Below are positions 6,800 through 14,431 of a stretch of 22,942 nt of DNA, one piece after another. The stretch is from NCBI GenBank assembly GCA_031263265.1, contig JAISGE010000184.1, positions 1 to 22,942 on the forward strand, read 5' to 3'. The position numbers and the translations under genes are program-made. The DNA is from Treponema sp. GTDB taxonomy: Bacteria > Spirochaetota > Spirochaetia > Treponematales > Breznakiellaceae. The stretch's first letter is position 1. Every line of letters starts with the position of its first letter. The notes below the pieces were generated by a model. It was given only the letters and a program-made list of their open reading frames with translations, was not told the origin of the DNA and ran no database searches.

Positions 6800-7968
6800 T
6801 GACCTTTGAGGAACTACAAACTATCCAAGAAGCTATTCGTACAGAAGGGCTGGATGGGTGGATTTTTTCTAACTTTCACCATCGGGATAGACTTTCTGAT
6901 GCAATCTTGCATATTGCACCGGAAACAACCAATTCCCGGTTATGGGTATATGGGGTTCCTGCTCAGGGGGAACCTTTCAAGATAGTCCATGCCATTGAAG
7001 CAGGTCTACTTGAAGATCTTCCGGGTAGTACTCGGGTATATCTTGGCCGGGATGATTTTATTGCTGCATTAACCCCCTTACAGCATAGGCGTTGGGGGGT
7101 CCATCTTTCTGAAACCCTCCCTACTATTTCCTATCTTGATGCTGGAACTGCCGGACTGTTTGAAAAAGCCAGGATACACTTGGTTTCTGCTGCAGGCTTA
7201 ATCCAACGATTCAAGGGCTTGCTTGATACGCAGGGTATACAAGCCCATGAACAGGCCGCAACGGCCTTGTATGACATTGTAGAACTTGTTTGGGACCAGG
7301 TGCAGGATGCTTATACCCATCATCGGGTCATTACCGAAGGAGGACTGCGGAGTATCATGCTGGAAGAGTTCCAGAGACGCAAGCTTGTAAGCGATCATCC
7401 TCCTTTGGTTGCTGCGGGGGCCCATTCGGGAAACCCGCATTACGATTTTTCCGGGTCTGGCGTTCCTCTGCAAAGTGGGGATGTAGTGCAATTTGACCTA
7501 TGGGCCAAGAAAAACAGCCCCCAAGGGATATATGCAGATATTTCTTGGGTCGGGATATTTGGGGCTTCGGTACAGGAAGACCTTGAACAGGCCTTTACCG
7601 ATCTCGTAGAGGTTCGGGAGGGAGCTTACCGGTTTATTGCAGAGGAACTTGGAGCTGGACGACCGGTATCAGGGGCCATGGTGGATATCAAAACCAGAGA
7701 GCACTTGATCGATTTAGGATACCAAAAGGCTATTAAACACCGTACCGGCCACGGCATAGATACGGAATGTCACGGATACGGAGTGAATATGGATTCCCTT
7801 GAATTTCCCGATTCCCGGTTAATCCTGGAAGGATCCTGCTTTTCCCTGGAACCGGGGATTTATTTTTCAAACTTTGGACTAAGGACTGAGATCAACGTCT
7901 ATATTACCCAGGGAAAACCGATAATTTCTGGGAGCGCGCGCCAATTTGCATTACTCACCTGTGGATAG
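6799..7968 (+). CDS. M24-family metallopeptidase (Xaa-Pro aminopeptidase-like)
   Basis: A 389-residue cytoplasmic enzyme with an N-terminal creatinase-like domain (about 1-150) and a pita-bread M24 domain. The five metal ligands are all present: D233 (VQFDLWA), D247 (YADISW), H318 (RTGHGID), E351 (LEPGIYF) and E364 (RTEINVY). The conserved upstream stretch AAGAHSGNPHYDF fits substrate binding. Such enzymes remove an N-terminal residue ahead of proline; some relatives act on other substrates, and the exact specificity is not readable here. It overlaps the preceding exported-protein stop by one base and is probably translated by coupling. Confidence 0.92.
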   Translation: MTFEELQTIQEAIRTEGLDGWIFSNFHHRDRLSDAILHIAPETTNSRLWVYGVPAQGEPFKIVHAIEAGLLEDLPGSTRVYLGRDDFIAALTPLQHRRWGVHLSETLPTISYLDAGTAGLFEKARIHLVSAAGLIQRFKGLLDTQGIQAHEQAATALYDIVELVWDQVQDAYTHHRVITEGGLRSIMLEEFQRRKLVSDHPPLVAAGAHSGNPHYDFSGSGVPLQSGDVVQFDLWAKKNSPQGIYADISWVGIFGASVQEDLEQAFTDLVEVREGAYRFIAEELGAGRPVSGAMVDIKTREHLIDLGYQKAIKHRTGHGIDTECHGYGVNMDSLEFPDSRLILEGSCFSLEPGIYFSNFGLRTEINVYITQGKPIISGSARQFALLTCG

Positions 7969-8034
7969 GGACTGTTTTTAGATTTTTAGTCCCAGCCTTA
8001 TACGGCCAATTTATAGATTAAAGAGGAAATACCT

Positions 8035-9018
8035 ATGGCACATTCAGTAGTAGTTCCCCCGGCACTGCTTGATTTTATCAAACAGGGAAAGAAATTTCTG
8101 GTAGTAGGACATAAAGAACCTGACGGTGATTGTATAGGCAGTCAGCTTGCCCTCAGCAGTGTATTACGACGGCTGGGTAAAGAGGCTATTCCCTGTTCTG
8201 CCGGTCCCTTTAAACGTTCTGAAATACAACCGTATCAGGCTCGCTGCATCCTCCACATCAGCGCGAAAGAACGGGAGGGAGCTTGGGTTGTGGTAATGGA
8301 TTGTTCGGCGAGTTACCGTACCGGAGATCTGGCGTCTGCTTTGGAAGGGCTTCCTACGGCGATTATTGATCATCATGCCTTAGGGTCCTATGTTGAGGGA
8401 GGCACAGAAGGGGTTCTCTATATTGATCCTACGGCTCCATCGGTAACCTTTATGACCTTGGGGATCATTGAAGCCTTGGGCTTGAGTCCCACTAAAGAAG
8501 AGGCCGAACTGCTCCTGTTCGGGTTATGTACAGACACGGGGTTTTTTCGTCATGTTGATGAACAGGGAGCGGAAACCTTTGAATACGCTGCCCGGATGAT
8601 TCGTGCAGGAGCGAGTCCTAAGCAGGTATTTCAACGTATACATGGGGGAAAAAGCCTTCATTCCCGGATCCTCATGGGAATCCTGCTTTCCCGGGTTCAA
8701 ACCTACTTTGACGGACGCCTCTTGCTCACCACAGAGGCCTATGAAGAAACCCTGCGCTTTGGTTTGGAGGGAAGAGATTCAGATACCCTGTATCAAGTGC
8801 TCCAGGCGGTAAGTGGGGTGGAGGCCATCGCGATCATCCGGCAAGAAACCCCGGGAAACTGTACTCTAGGGTTTCGTTCCCGGGATAGGGTTAACGTGGC
8901 GGAAATTGCCGCTCAGTTTGGGGGAGGAGGCCATAAAAATGCCGCAGGATGCATCATCCCTGGAACCATTGAGGCAATCCTTCCGCAGGTACTGCGAGCC
9001 TTTGAAGGTAACATATAG
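8035..9018 (+). CDS. nrnA: DHH/DHHA1 phosphoesterase, NrnA-like
   Basis: A 327-residue protein of the bifunctional oligoribonuclease / 3'-phosphoadenosine-5'-phosphate phosphatase family. Motif I is GHKEPDGDCIGS (H26, D30, D32), motif II has D89 (VVMDCSASY), motif III is DHH at 112-114, and the DHHA1 RNA-binding glycine motif is GGGGHKNAAG at 296-305. NrnA degrades short RNAs left by larger nucleases and, in several species, hydrolyses pAp, a by-product of sulfate assimilation; the latter activity would fit the sulfur genes 2 kb upstream. Agagg at about 8022-8026 sets the ATG. It follows the M24 gene by 66 bases. Confidence 0.92.
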   Translation: MAHSVVVPPALLDFIKQGKKFLVVGHKEPDGDCIGSQLALSSVLRRLGKEAIPCSAGPFKRSEIQPYQARCILHISAKEREGAWVVVMDCSASYRTGDLASALEGLPTAIIDHHALGSYVEGGTEGVLYIDPTAPSVTFMTLGIIEALGLSPTKEEAELLLFGLCTDTGFFRHVDEQGAETFEYAARMIRAGASPKQVFQRIHGGKSLHSRILMGILLSRVQTYFDGRLLLTTEAYEETLRFGLEGRDSDTLYQVLQAVSGVEAIAIIRQETPGNCTLGFRSRDRVNVAEIAAQFGGGGHKNAAGCIIPGTIEAILPQVLRAFEGNI

Positions 9019-9096
9019 CCTGTAACTGTCTGGCGCATTTTATGGTTAAAAAATGCAAAAGAAAAATAGAAAACCAGAAAAATAGTGCAGAACCAA

Positions 9097-9125
9097 TTGA
9101 CAACATCCTTTAAAATCCGCATTGT
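9097..9125 (+). promoter_or_regulatory. possible promoter for potABC
   Basis: A consensus TTGACA (9097-9102) is followed 17 bases later by a poor -10 (CATTGT, 9120-9125). It lies about 65 bases before potA. The gap 9019-9190 also holds a small gcatttt/aaaatgc hairpin (9035-9056) that could end the previous transcript; both are tentative. Confidence 0.35.
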
Positions 9126-9190
9126 TCCATATTAGTATTAAATACAGGTACGCTATACGTTCATATTAAAGGGAGGTTGAAAGAGCCGTA

Positions 9191-10321
9191 TTGAAAGGGA
9201 GCGACGTGGTCATCGAAGAGATTTCTAAATCCTTCGGGGACTTTAAGGTTTTGAATAATATTGGCCTGAGCATAAAAAAGGGGGAGTTCTTCTCTCTCCT
9301 CGGGCCTTCAGGATGTGGTAAGACCACCCTCCTGCGGATCATTGCGGGGTTTGAAAGTCCCGATGTGGGAACACTTACCTTTGACGGGGCTGATGTATTG
9401 CCCTTGCCCCCTAACCGGCGGCAGGCAAATACGGTTTTTCAGAACTATGCCCTCTTCCCGCATCTTTCGGTGTTTGAGAACGTGGCCTTTCCTTTGCGGA
9501 TTCGAAGGGTTCCCAAAACTGATATCCCTTCACGGGTTACCGAATACTTAAAACTGGTACAACTGGAAGGACATGCGTATAAAAAACCCAATCAGCTTTC
9601 CGGAGGCCAGAAACAACGGGTCGCCATTGCCCGCTCTCTCATCAATGAACCCCGGGTGCTCCTTTTGGACGAGCCGCTCTCCGCGCTGGACGCCAAGTTG
9701 CGCCAGCACATGCTCATCGAACTGGATCAGATCCACGACAAGATCGGCATCACTTTTATCTACGTTACCCATGATCAGCAGGAGGCCCTGTCGGTGTCGG
9801 ATCGGATTGCGGTGATGAACCAGGGGGATGTATTGCAGGTGGGTACTCCCCACGAAATCTACGAAAGTCCAGCTACGGACTTTGTGGCCCGTTTTATCGG
9901 GGAGACCAATCTCTTCGATGGAATGGTGGCTTCCGCAGTGCTCATGCCTAAACCTGAACGGGAATACCTGGTGGAGCTGGATATTCCAGAGCTTGGGAGG
10001 ATCAAGGTTACCACGGTGGATGAGGTAAAGCCTGGTCAGGAGGTGAGTTTTACCATAAGGCCAGAAAAGATCCTTATTTCCAAGGAAAAACCCGCCACTA
10101 AACGAGAGGATATAAACCTCTTTCAAGGAGGGGTGGATGAACCGATTTATTCAGGGTTCCAGACTAAGTTCTATGTCAAGGTGCAAAACAAAGTGCTTTT
10201 TCGGGTGATCAAACAGCATGCTACGTATTCCGATGAAGGGCCGGATATCCTGTGGAAGGATTCGGTGTTCCTTTCTTGGAGCGCCAATGACGGCTATATT
10301 GTTGAGGTAAAAGCATCGTGA
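9191..10321 (+). CDS. potA: spermidine/putrescine ABC transporter ATPase PotA
   Basis: A 376-residue ABC ATPase with Walker A GPSGCGKTT (about 38-46), signature LSGGQKQRVAIARSL (about 136-150), Walker B LLLDEPLSALD (about 157-167) and switch His in THDQQEA (about 193-199). A C-terminal TOBE-type regulatory domain follows, with SFTIRPEKI near 287-295. It powers polyamine import at the inner membrane with PotB, PotC and PotD, all encoded next to it. The start is uncertain: TTG 9191 is about 14 bases from ggagg (9172-9176), whereas GTG 9206 has aagggag ending four bases upstream and gives MVIEEISKSF. Its TGA overlaps the potB GTG by four bases. Confidence 0.95.
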   Translation: MKGSDVVIEEISKSFGDFKVLNNIGLSIKKGEFFSLLGPSGCGKTTLLRIIAGFESPDVGTLTFDGADVLPLPPNRRQANTVFQNYALFPHLSVFENVAFPLRIRRVPKTDIPSRVTEYLKLVQLEGHAYKKPNQLSGGQKQRVAIARSLINEPRVLLLDEPLSALDAKLRQHMLIELDQIHDKIGITFIYVTHDQQEALSVSDRIAVMNQGDVLQVGTPHEIYESPATDFVARFIGETNLFDGMVASAVLMPKPEREYLVELDIPELGRIKVTTVDEVKPGQEVSFTIRPEKILISKEKPATKREDINLFQGGVDEPIYSGFQTKFYVKVQNKVLFRVIKQHATYSDEGPDILWKDSVFLSWSANDGYIVEVKAS

Positions 10322-11226
10322 GCAGCCTAGGTAAACGGAATTACGGCCTCCTCTATTCATCGCTCCAGACGTTCTGGTTCACCCTCTTTTTTCTCAGCCC
10401 GCTGCTCATCATCGTGGTTTACAGCTTCCTCAAAAAAGGGCTTTACGGTGGGGTGCTGGGGGAATTCTCCCTGGACGCATACAAAAGCCTGGGGAACCTG
10501 AGTTTCATCCTGATTACCCTCAGAACTATAGGGACTTCTCTAGCAGCCACGGTGATAACTATTCTCATCGCCCTGCCTTGCGGTTACTTCATGGCTAAAA
10601 GTCAGAACCAGACGTTCCTCTTGCTGCTCATCATCATCCCCTTTTGGACCAATTTCCTCATTCGGGTGTTCGCGTGGATGAATATTTTGGGGAATAACGG
10701 CTTCTTGAACGAATTTCTGATGCGTTTTGGGCTTATCCATGACTACATTCATTTTCTGTATAACCAAAAAGTGGTGATTCTGGTCTTGGTCTATATGTAC
10801 CTACCCTATGCGATCCTTCCCCTGTTTTCCACTATTGACAAATTCGACTTTTCCTTGTTGGAGGCGGCCCGGGATCTGGGGGCCACTCAACTGGAAGCCA
10901 TGGTGAAAGTGCTGCTCCCTAACATCAGAAGCGGTCTTTATACTGCAGTGCTGTTTACCTTCATCCCCATCTTCGGCGCCTATGCAGTGCCGCTTTTGGT
11001 GGGAGGTAAGGATTCCTATATGCTGGGGAATGTCATCGCGGATCAGCTTACCAAGTCCCGGAACTGGCCCCTGGCTTCGGCCTTTTCCATGGTTCTCACC
11101 CTGATTACCACGTTGGGAGTGCTGCTCATGTTGACCCTCCAGCAGAAGGATGCGGCCCGGAACACGGATGTTTCTCATGGGAACAAGTTAGTATCTCAAC
11201 CCACGGTTCAGGAGATGCATCGGTGA
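10318..11226 (+). CDS. potB: spermidine/putrescine ABC permease PotB
   Basis: A 302-residue inner-membrane permease with about six membrane helices. The loop that docks on PotA is EAARDLGATQLEAMVKVLLP near 181-200, the EAA motif of this transporter class, and FDFSLLEAARDLGA plus FGAYAVPLLVGGK are typical of PotB/PotH. It begins with GTG inside the potA stop (GTGA) and ends with the same four-base overlap onto potC, so the three proteins are translationally coupled. It pairs with PotC to form the channel for polyamines. Confidence 0.94.
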   Translation: MSSLGKRNYGLLYSSLQTFWFTLFFLSPLLIIVVYSFLKKGLYGGVLGEFSLDAYKSLGNLSFILITLRTIGTSLAATVITILIALPCGYFMAKSQNQTFLLLLIIIPFWTNFLIRVFAWMNILGNNGFLNEFLMRFGLIHDYIHFLYNQKVVILVLVYMYLPYAILPLFSTIDKFDFSLLEAARDLGATQLEAMVKVLLPNIRSGLYTAVLFTFIPIFGAYAVPLLVGGKDSYMLGNVIADQLTKSRNWPLASAFSMVLTLITTLGVLLMLTLQQKDAARNTDVSHGNKLVSQPTVQEMHR

Positions 11227-12092
11227 ATAACAAAAAACTGATTCACCATATCATCACTTCCCTTAAACCAGGACCCTCTCAAGGAGAAGCCGCCCGCCAC
11301 GCTAAACGGGCCTACCGGACCCGGTTCTCCTTTTCCCAGACGGTTTTTATTGCCACCATTGGCTTTCTCTTTCTGCCTCTGTTTGTGCTGATCTTGTACT
11401 CCTTTAATGCATCCAAGGGTATGAACTGGACAGGCTTCTCCCTGGTCTGGTACGAACAGCTTTTTTTTCATTCCCGGGATCTGTGGCGTTCCTTTTGGAA
11501 CAGTATGCTCATTGCGGTGAGTTCCGCGGCCAGCGCCACCCTTATCGGTACCTTAGGGGCTATCGGGGTAAACTGGTACCGGTTTAAGCTGCGTAACTAT
11601 GTGCAGACCATCTCCTTTCTTCCCATGATACTACCGGAGATCATCATCGGCGTGTCCCTTTCCATATTTTTTGCAGGTATTAAGATGCGCTTAGGGCTTC
11701 TGACCATATTTATCGCGCATACCACCTTTAACCTGCCCTTTGTGTTTCTCATGGTCATGGCCCGGTTGGATGAATTCGATTTTTCGATCATCGAAGCTGC
11801 CCATGATCTGGGAGCCAACGAAAGCCAGACGCTCTTAAAGGTAACCATCCCTATCTGTATGCCGGGTATTGTGTCGGGTTTCTTAACCGCAGTTACCATC
11901 TCCCTTGAGGATTTTGTGATTACCTACTTTGTGGCAGGCCCTGGCTCGTCAACCCTGCCCTTGTATATTTACTCGGCTATCCGGTTTGGGGTCTCTCCGG
12001 TGATCAACGCCTTATCCGTGGTGATGATCCTGGGGACGGTGCTCCTCACCTACCTATTGAGGAATTTCCTCAAATACATTGCAGCTAAATAG
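11223..12092 (+). CDS. potC: spermidine/putrescine ABC permease PotC
   Basis: A 289-residue inner-membrane permease with about six helices. The EAA motif reads EAAHDLGANESQTLLKVTIP (near 194-213), followed by the PotC/PotI hallmark SLEDFVITYFVAGPGSSTLP in two parts. The N-terminus is longer than usual, with about 30 charged residues before the first helix. The GTG start overlaps the potB stop by four bases. It forms the second half of the polyamine channel. The next gene, potD, is separated by 147 bases. Confidence 0.94.
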   Translation: MNNKKLIHHIITSLKPGPSQGEAARHAKRAYRTRFSFSQTVFIATIGFLFLPLFVLILYSFNASKGMNWTGFSLVWYEQLFFHSRDLWRSFWNSMLIAVSSAASATLIGTLGAIGVNWYRFKLRNYVQTISFLPMILPEIIIGVSLSIFFAGIKMRLGLLTIFIAHTTFNLPFVFLMVMARLDEFDFSIIEAAHDLGANESQTLLKVTIPICMPGIVSGFLTAVTISLEDFVITYFVAGPGSSTLPLYIYSAIRFGVSPVINALSVVMILGTVLLTYLLRNFLKYIAAK

Positions 12093-12239
12093 CCGTCTGT
12101 TCGCTGATGCCGTTTCCGTCTGAGGTTTAGGAACAGGAACCTATCCCAGGCGATACGGGGGGATTAGGGTAAACCAGTCCCCTATATAAAGTGGTTTTGT
12201 GGCGAAGGGATCATGCCTTCTCCACGGAAGGAGGAAAAG
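12093..12239 (+). other. potC-potD intergenic region with hairpins
   Basis: This gap within an otherwise overlapping operon holds short inverted repeats: aggtt/aacct around 12123-12142, and gggga/tcccc around 12160-12183. Neither is followed by a U-run, so they look more like transcript-processing or stabilising structures than terminators. The potD ribosome site ggaaggagg (12226-12234) is very strong. No clear promoter is seen. Function is inferred from position. Confidence 0.3.
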
Positions 12240-13340
12240 ATGAAGAAAATACCTGTAGGAATCCCAGTCCTACCCTGGCCAGAGCTGTGGGGACGGCTGG
12301 GTATATTGGGGTTTATGACCGTGCTCATTACCGCAAGCCTCTGGGCAGGTGGTGGTAAGCAAGATACGGATAAACGGCTCTATATCTACAACTGGACGTA
12401 TTATACCCCTACGTCGATTATTGAGCAGTTTGAAAAGGAATATGGCGTTAGGGTTATCTATGATGAGTTTGCCTCTAATGAGGACATGTACGCCAAGATT
12501 CAGGCCGGGGGTAGTGGTTACGACCTCGTGTTCCCCTCTGGGGATTACGTGTCTATTATGAGCAGCCAGGGAATGTTCGAAAAAATTGACAAGTCCAAGA
12601 TCTCCAATCTGAAAAACATCGATCCCTTGGTTTTACAAAAAGCTACCTATGATCCTACCATGGAATACAGTGTACCCTATTATTGGGGGGCTGCGGGGAT
12701 AGCGGTGAATACCGCCAAAGTACCTGACTTTGAAAAAAACTGGTCCATTTTTAGCCGGAGAGATCTCAAGGGCAGAATGACCATGCTTGATGATATGCGG
12801 GAGGTCATAGGAGATGCGCTGGTACATCTGGGGTATTCGGTAAACACCAAGAACCTCACGGAGATTGAGGCGGCCAAGAACCTGATCAATCAGGAATGGA
12901 AGCCGAACCTGGTTAAGTTTGATGCAGAGGCCTTTGGCAAGGGTTATGCCAACGGGGATTTCTGGGTGGTTCAGGGCTATGCAGAAGTGGTATACGCGGA
13001 GATCGCCGATAACGAGCAATTAAAGCAGGATACGGTCTTTTTTATACCCAGCCAAGGAGGGCCTGCCTACATCGACAGTATGTGCATCTTGAAAGGTGCA
13101 AAAAACAGCGACCTGGCCCATAAGTTTATCGACTTCATCCATCGACCGAACATTTACGCGGAATTTACCGACTATTTCGGGTTTCCTGCAACCGTCAATG
13201 TTCCTGCCCGGCAATACCAGAAGATTACACCCTATTACCAGGCCGAAGAACTGGCCAATACCGAACTGAAAGATGACCTGGGAACTGCGTTGGATCAGTA
13301 TAACGATGCATGGTTTAACTCAATCCGCATAGGGGATTAG
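12240..13340 (+). CDS. potD: polyamine-binding protein PotD
   Basis: A 366-residue periplasmic solute-binding protein. ATG 12240 is chosen because ggaaggagg ends five bases upstream; an in-frame ATG at 12213 lacks a site. The N-terminus has a long signal sequence with a hydrophobic core (LGILGFMTVLITASLWA, ending near residue 36) and no lipobox Cys, so it is probably not a lipoprotein. The mature part begins with LYIYNWTYYTPTSIIEQFE, diagnostic of PotD/PotF, followed by YDLVFPSGDYV, PYYWGAAGIAVN and a late segment IDSMCILKGAKNSDLAHKF. Aromatic residues and acidic side chains of these segments line the polyamine site in known members. It delivers spermidine or putrescine to PotBC. Confidence 0.95.
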   Translation: MKKIPVGIPVLPWPELWGRLGILGFMTVLITASLWAGGGKQDTDKRLYIYNWTYYTPTSIIEQFEKEYGVRVIYDEFASNEDMYAKIQAGGSGYDLVFPSGDYVSIMSSQGMFEKIDKSKISNLKNIDPLVLQKATYDPTMEYSVPYYWGAAGIAVNTAKVPDFEKNWSIFSRRDLKGRMTMLDDMREVIGDALVHLGYSVNTKNLTEIEAAKNLINQEWKPNLVKFDAEAFGKGYANGDFWVVQGYAEVVYAEIADNEQLKQDTVFFIPSQGGPAYIDSMCILKGAKNSDLAHKFIDFIHRPNIYAEFTDYFGFPATVNVPARQYQKITPYYQAEELANTELKDDLGTALDQYNDAWFNSIRIGD

Positions 13341-13349
13341 TCAGGTATA

Positions 13350-13443
13350 CCACCGTATCTTTGGGGCTAGAAAAAAGTATGAGGAGGAACCCCCTCCCCT
13401 TACTTTTTTCTAACCCCTCATGTACTTCAAAGTAATACGGTGG
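13350..13443. terminator. strong nested inverted repeat between potD and the DJ-1 gene
   Basis: Two 17-bp arms (13363-13379 and 13401-13417) pair with a single mismatch and contain an A6/T6 run, so each strand ends its stem with a U-run: a bidirectional terminator for two converging operons. The loop (13380-13400) can itself fold (ggagg/cctcc). An outer 9-bp repeat, ccaccgtat (13350-13358) and atacggtgg (13435-13443), encloses the whole and reaches into the last codons of the DJ-1 gene. Confidence 0.85.
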
Positions 13444-14005
13444 AGGCTATCTTCTGGGCAGTACTCGGCTCGGTCAAGTATGCAATAATCTCCGTTGCCC
13501 AGGCTCCCGCAGTTCCTGCCCCGCGGCTGGTGATGATGTTTCCATCAACCACCACCTTGTCTTCTGACCACTGGGCACCGGAAACCCCGGTTTCCATGCC
13601 GGGAAAACAGGTAAAGCGCCGGCCTTGTAACAAACCCAAGGGAAAGAGCACTACCGCAGGGGACGCACAAATGGCGGCCACTAAGTTTCCCGCTGCAGCC
13701 ATATCCTTTACCAGCCTGTTCACGGTTTCAGAGGCGGCAAGATTGGATGCACCGGGCATACCTCCGGGAAGCAGCACGCCATCCCAAGAAGCTGCAGATA
13801 CCTGCCCCGCTTTCGCCAATTCCTGCAGGCTGGTATCCGCCAGGGTCAATAAGCCGTGGGCTCCCGGCACCTGCAAACCCGCGTCCCCAGAAGCGATGGA
13901 CGCCACCGTTACCTCAATTCCAGCCCGGCGGAGGTAATCTATGGGGGTGATGGCCTCCACTTCCTCAAAGCCTTTAGCCAAAAGAACCAATACCTTTTTC
14001 GACAT
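13427..14005 (-). CDS. DJ-1/PfpI superfamily protein (ThiJ/YajL-like)
   Basis: A 192-residue cytoplasmic protein starting MSKKVLVLLAKGFEEVEAIT, the classic DJ-1 start. The conserved Glu is E17 (GFEEVEA) and the reactive nucleophilic-elbow Cys is C113 in AAICASPAVVL; the late motif SRGAGTAGAWATEI matches the GPGT segment of DJ-1. Relatives are reported as stress-related chaperones or glyoxal/deglycase-type enzymes; the precise activity is disputed and not readable here. Aaggag precedes the start with good spacing. It lies 70 bases downstream of slyX on the same strand and ends at the shared hairpin terminator. Confidence 0.93.
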   Translation of the reverse strand: MSKKVLVLLAKGFEEVEAITPIDYLRRAGIEVTVASIASGDAGLQVPGAHGLLTLADTSLQELAKAGQVSAASWDGVLLPGGMPGASNLAASETVNRLVKDMAAAGNLVAAICASPAVVLFPLGLLQGRRFTCFPGMETGVSGAQWSEDKVVVDGNIITSRGAGTAGAWATEIIAYLTEPSTAQKIASTVLL

Positions 14006-14075
14006 ACCTGCTAACTCCTTGTAATATAAGTTTCGTCACCTTTCTATTGGGCCCTTGGGAGGACCCTGGGTGCCG

Positions 14076-14330
14076 TTAATAGTGGGGTGGTTTCTGCTGG
14101 GGCATAGTTCCCACTTCCTGGGAGATATGCAAGAGCTTGACCTTCATCGCCCGATGTTCCTCTTTGAGCCGGTCAAACTCAGCATTTCCTTCCAGCACCG
14201 TACCTTGAAGCTCAGTTACGAAATCTTCCAGGTACGCAAGTTTCGTTTCAAGCGATTCCAGTCGCTCCTCAATCCGCTCAAGCGCATAACCATACCGCGC
14301 AAGCCCCGGTTTTTTATTGCGTCTTACCAT
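14076..14330 (-). CDS. slyX: SlyX family protein
   Basis: An 84-residue protein with a charged start (MVRRNKKPGLARYGYALE), then a coiled coil over about residues 17-70 (RIEERLESLETKLAYLEDFV and LQGTVLEGNAEFDRL), and the characteristic SlyX ending PPHY. The function of SlyX is not established. It is slightly longer than the usual ~72 residues owing to the basic N-terminus. It is probably the first gene of a two-gene operon with the DJ-1 gene and is divergent from the phosphofructokinase gene. Confidence 0.85.
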   Translation of the reverse strand: MVRRNKKPGLARYGYALERIEERLESLETKLAYLEDFVTELQGTVLEGNAEFDRLKEEHRAMKVKLLHISQEVGTMPQQKPPHY

Positions 14331-14341
14331 AGGTTTCTATC

Positions 14342-14391
14342 TCTATAGTACTCTCTATGACCCTTGTCTATCCATAAAAAATACGTATAAT
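14342..14391. promoter_or_regulatory. divergent, overlapping promoters for slyX and phosphofructokinase
   Basis: Forward: TTGTCT (14364-14369), 16-bp spacer, TATAAT (14386-14391), start near 14398. Reverse: TAGACA (14370-14365), 17-bp spacer, TATAGA (14347-14342), start just ahead of slyX. The two -35 boxes cover almost the same bases, so the promoters should compete for polymerase. The forward -10 is perfect; the reverse promoter is less certain. Confidence 0.55.
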
Positions 14392-14431
14392 AAGGTAAAA
14401 AAGCTCGAAATCAAACAAAAGAGGAATATCT

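Noticed and set aside
9548..10126. 192-codon minus-strand frame inside potA
   Set aside because: It is fully antisense to a clearly conserved ABC ATPase and its composition follows the potA codon pattern.
12240..12350. PotD as a lipoprotein
   Set aside because: The hydrophobic segment ends ASLWAGGG with no Cys, so there is no lipobox; a normal cleavable signal is more likely.
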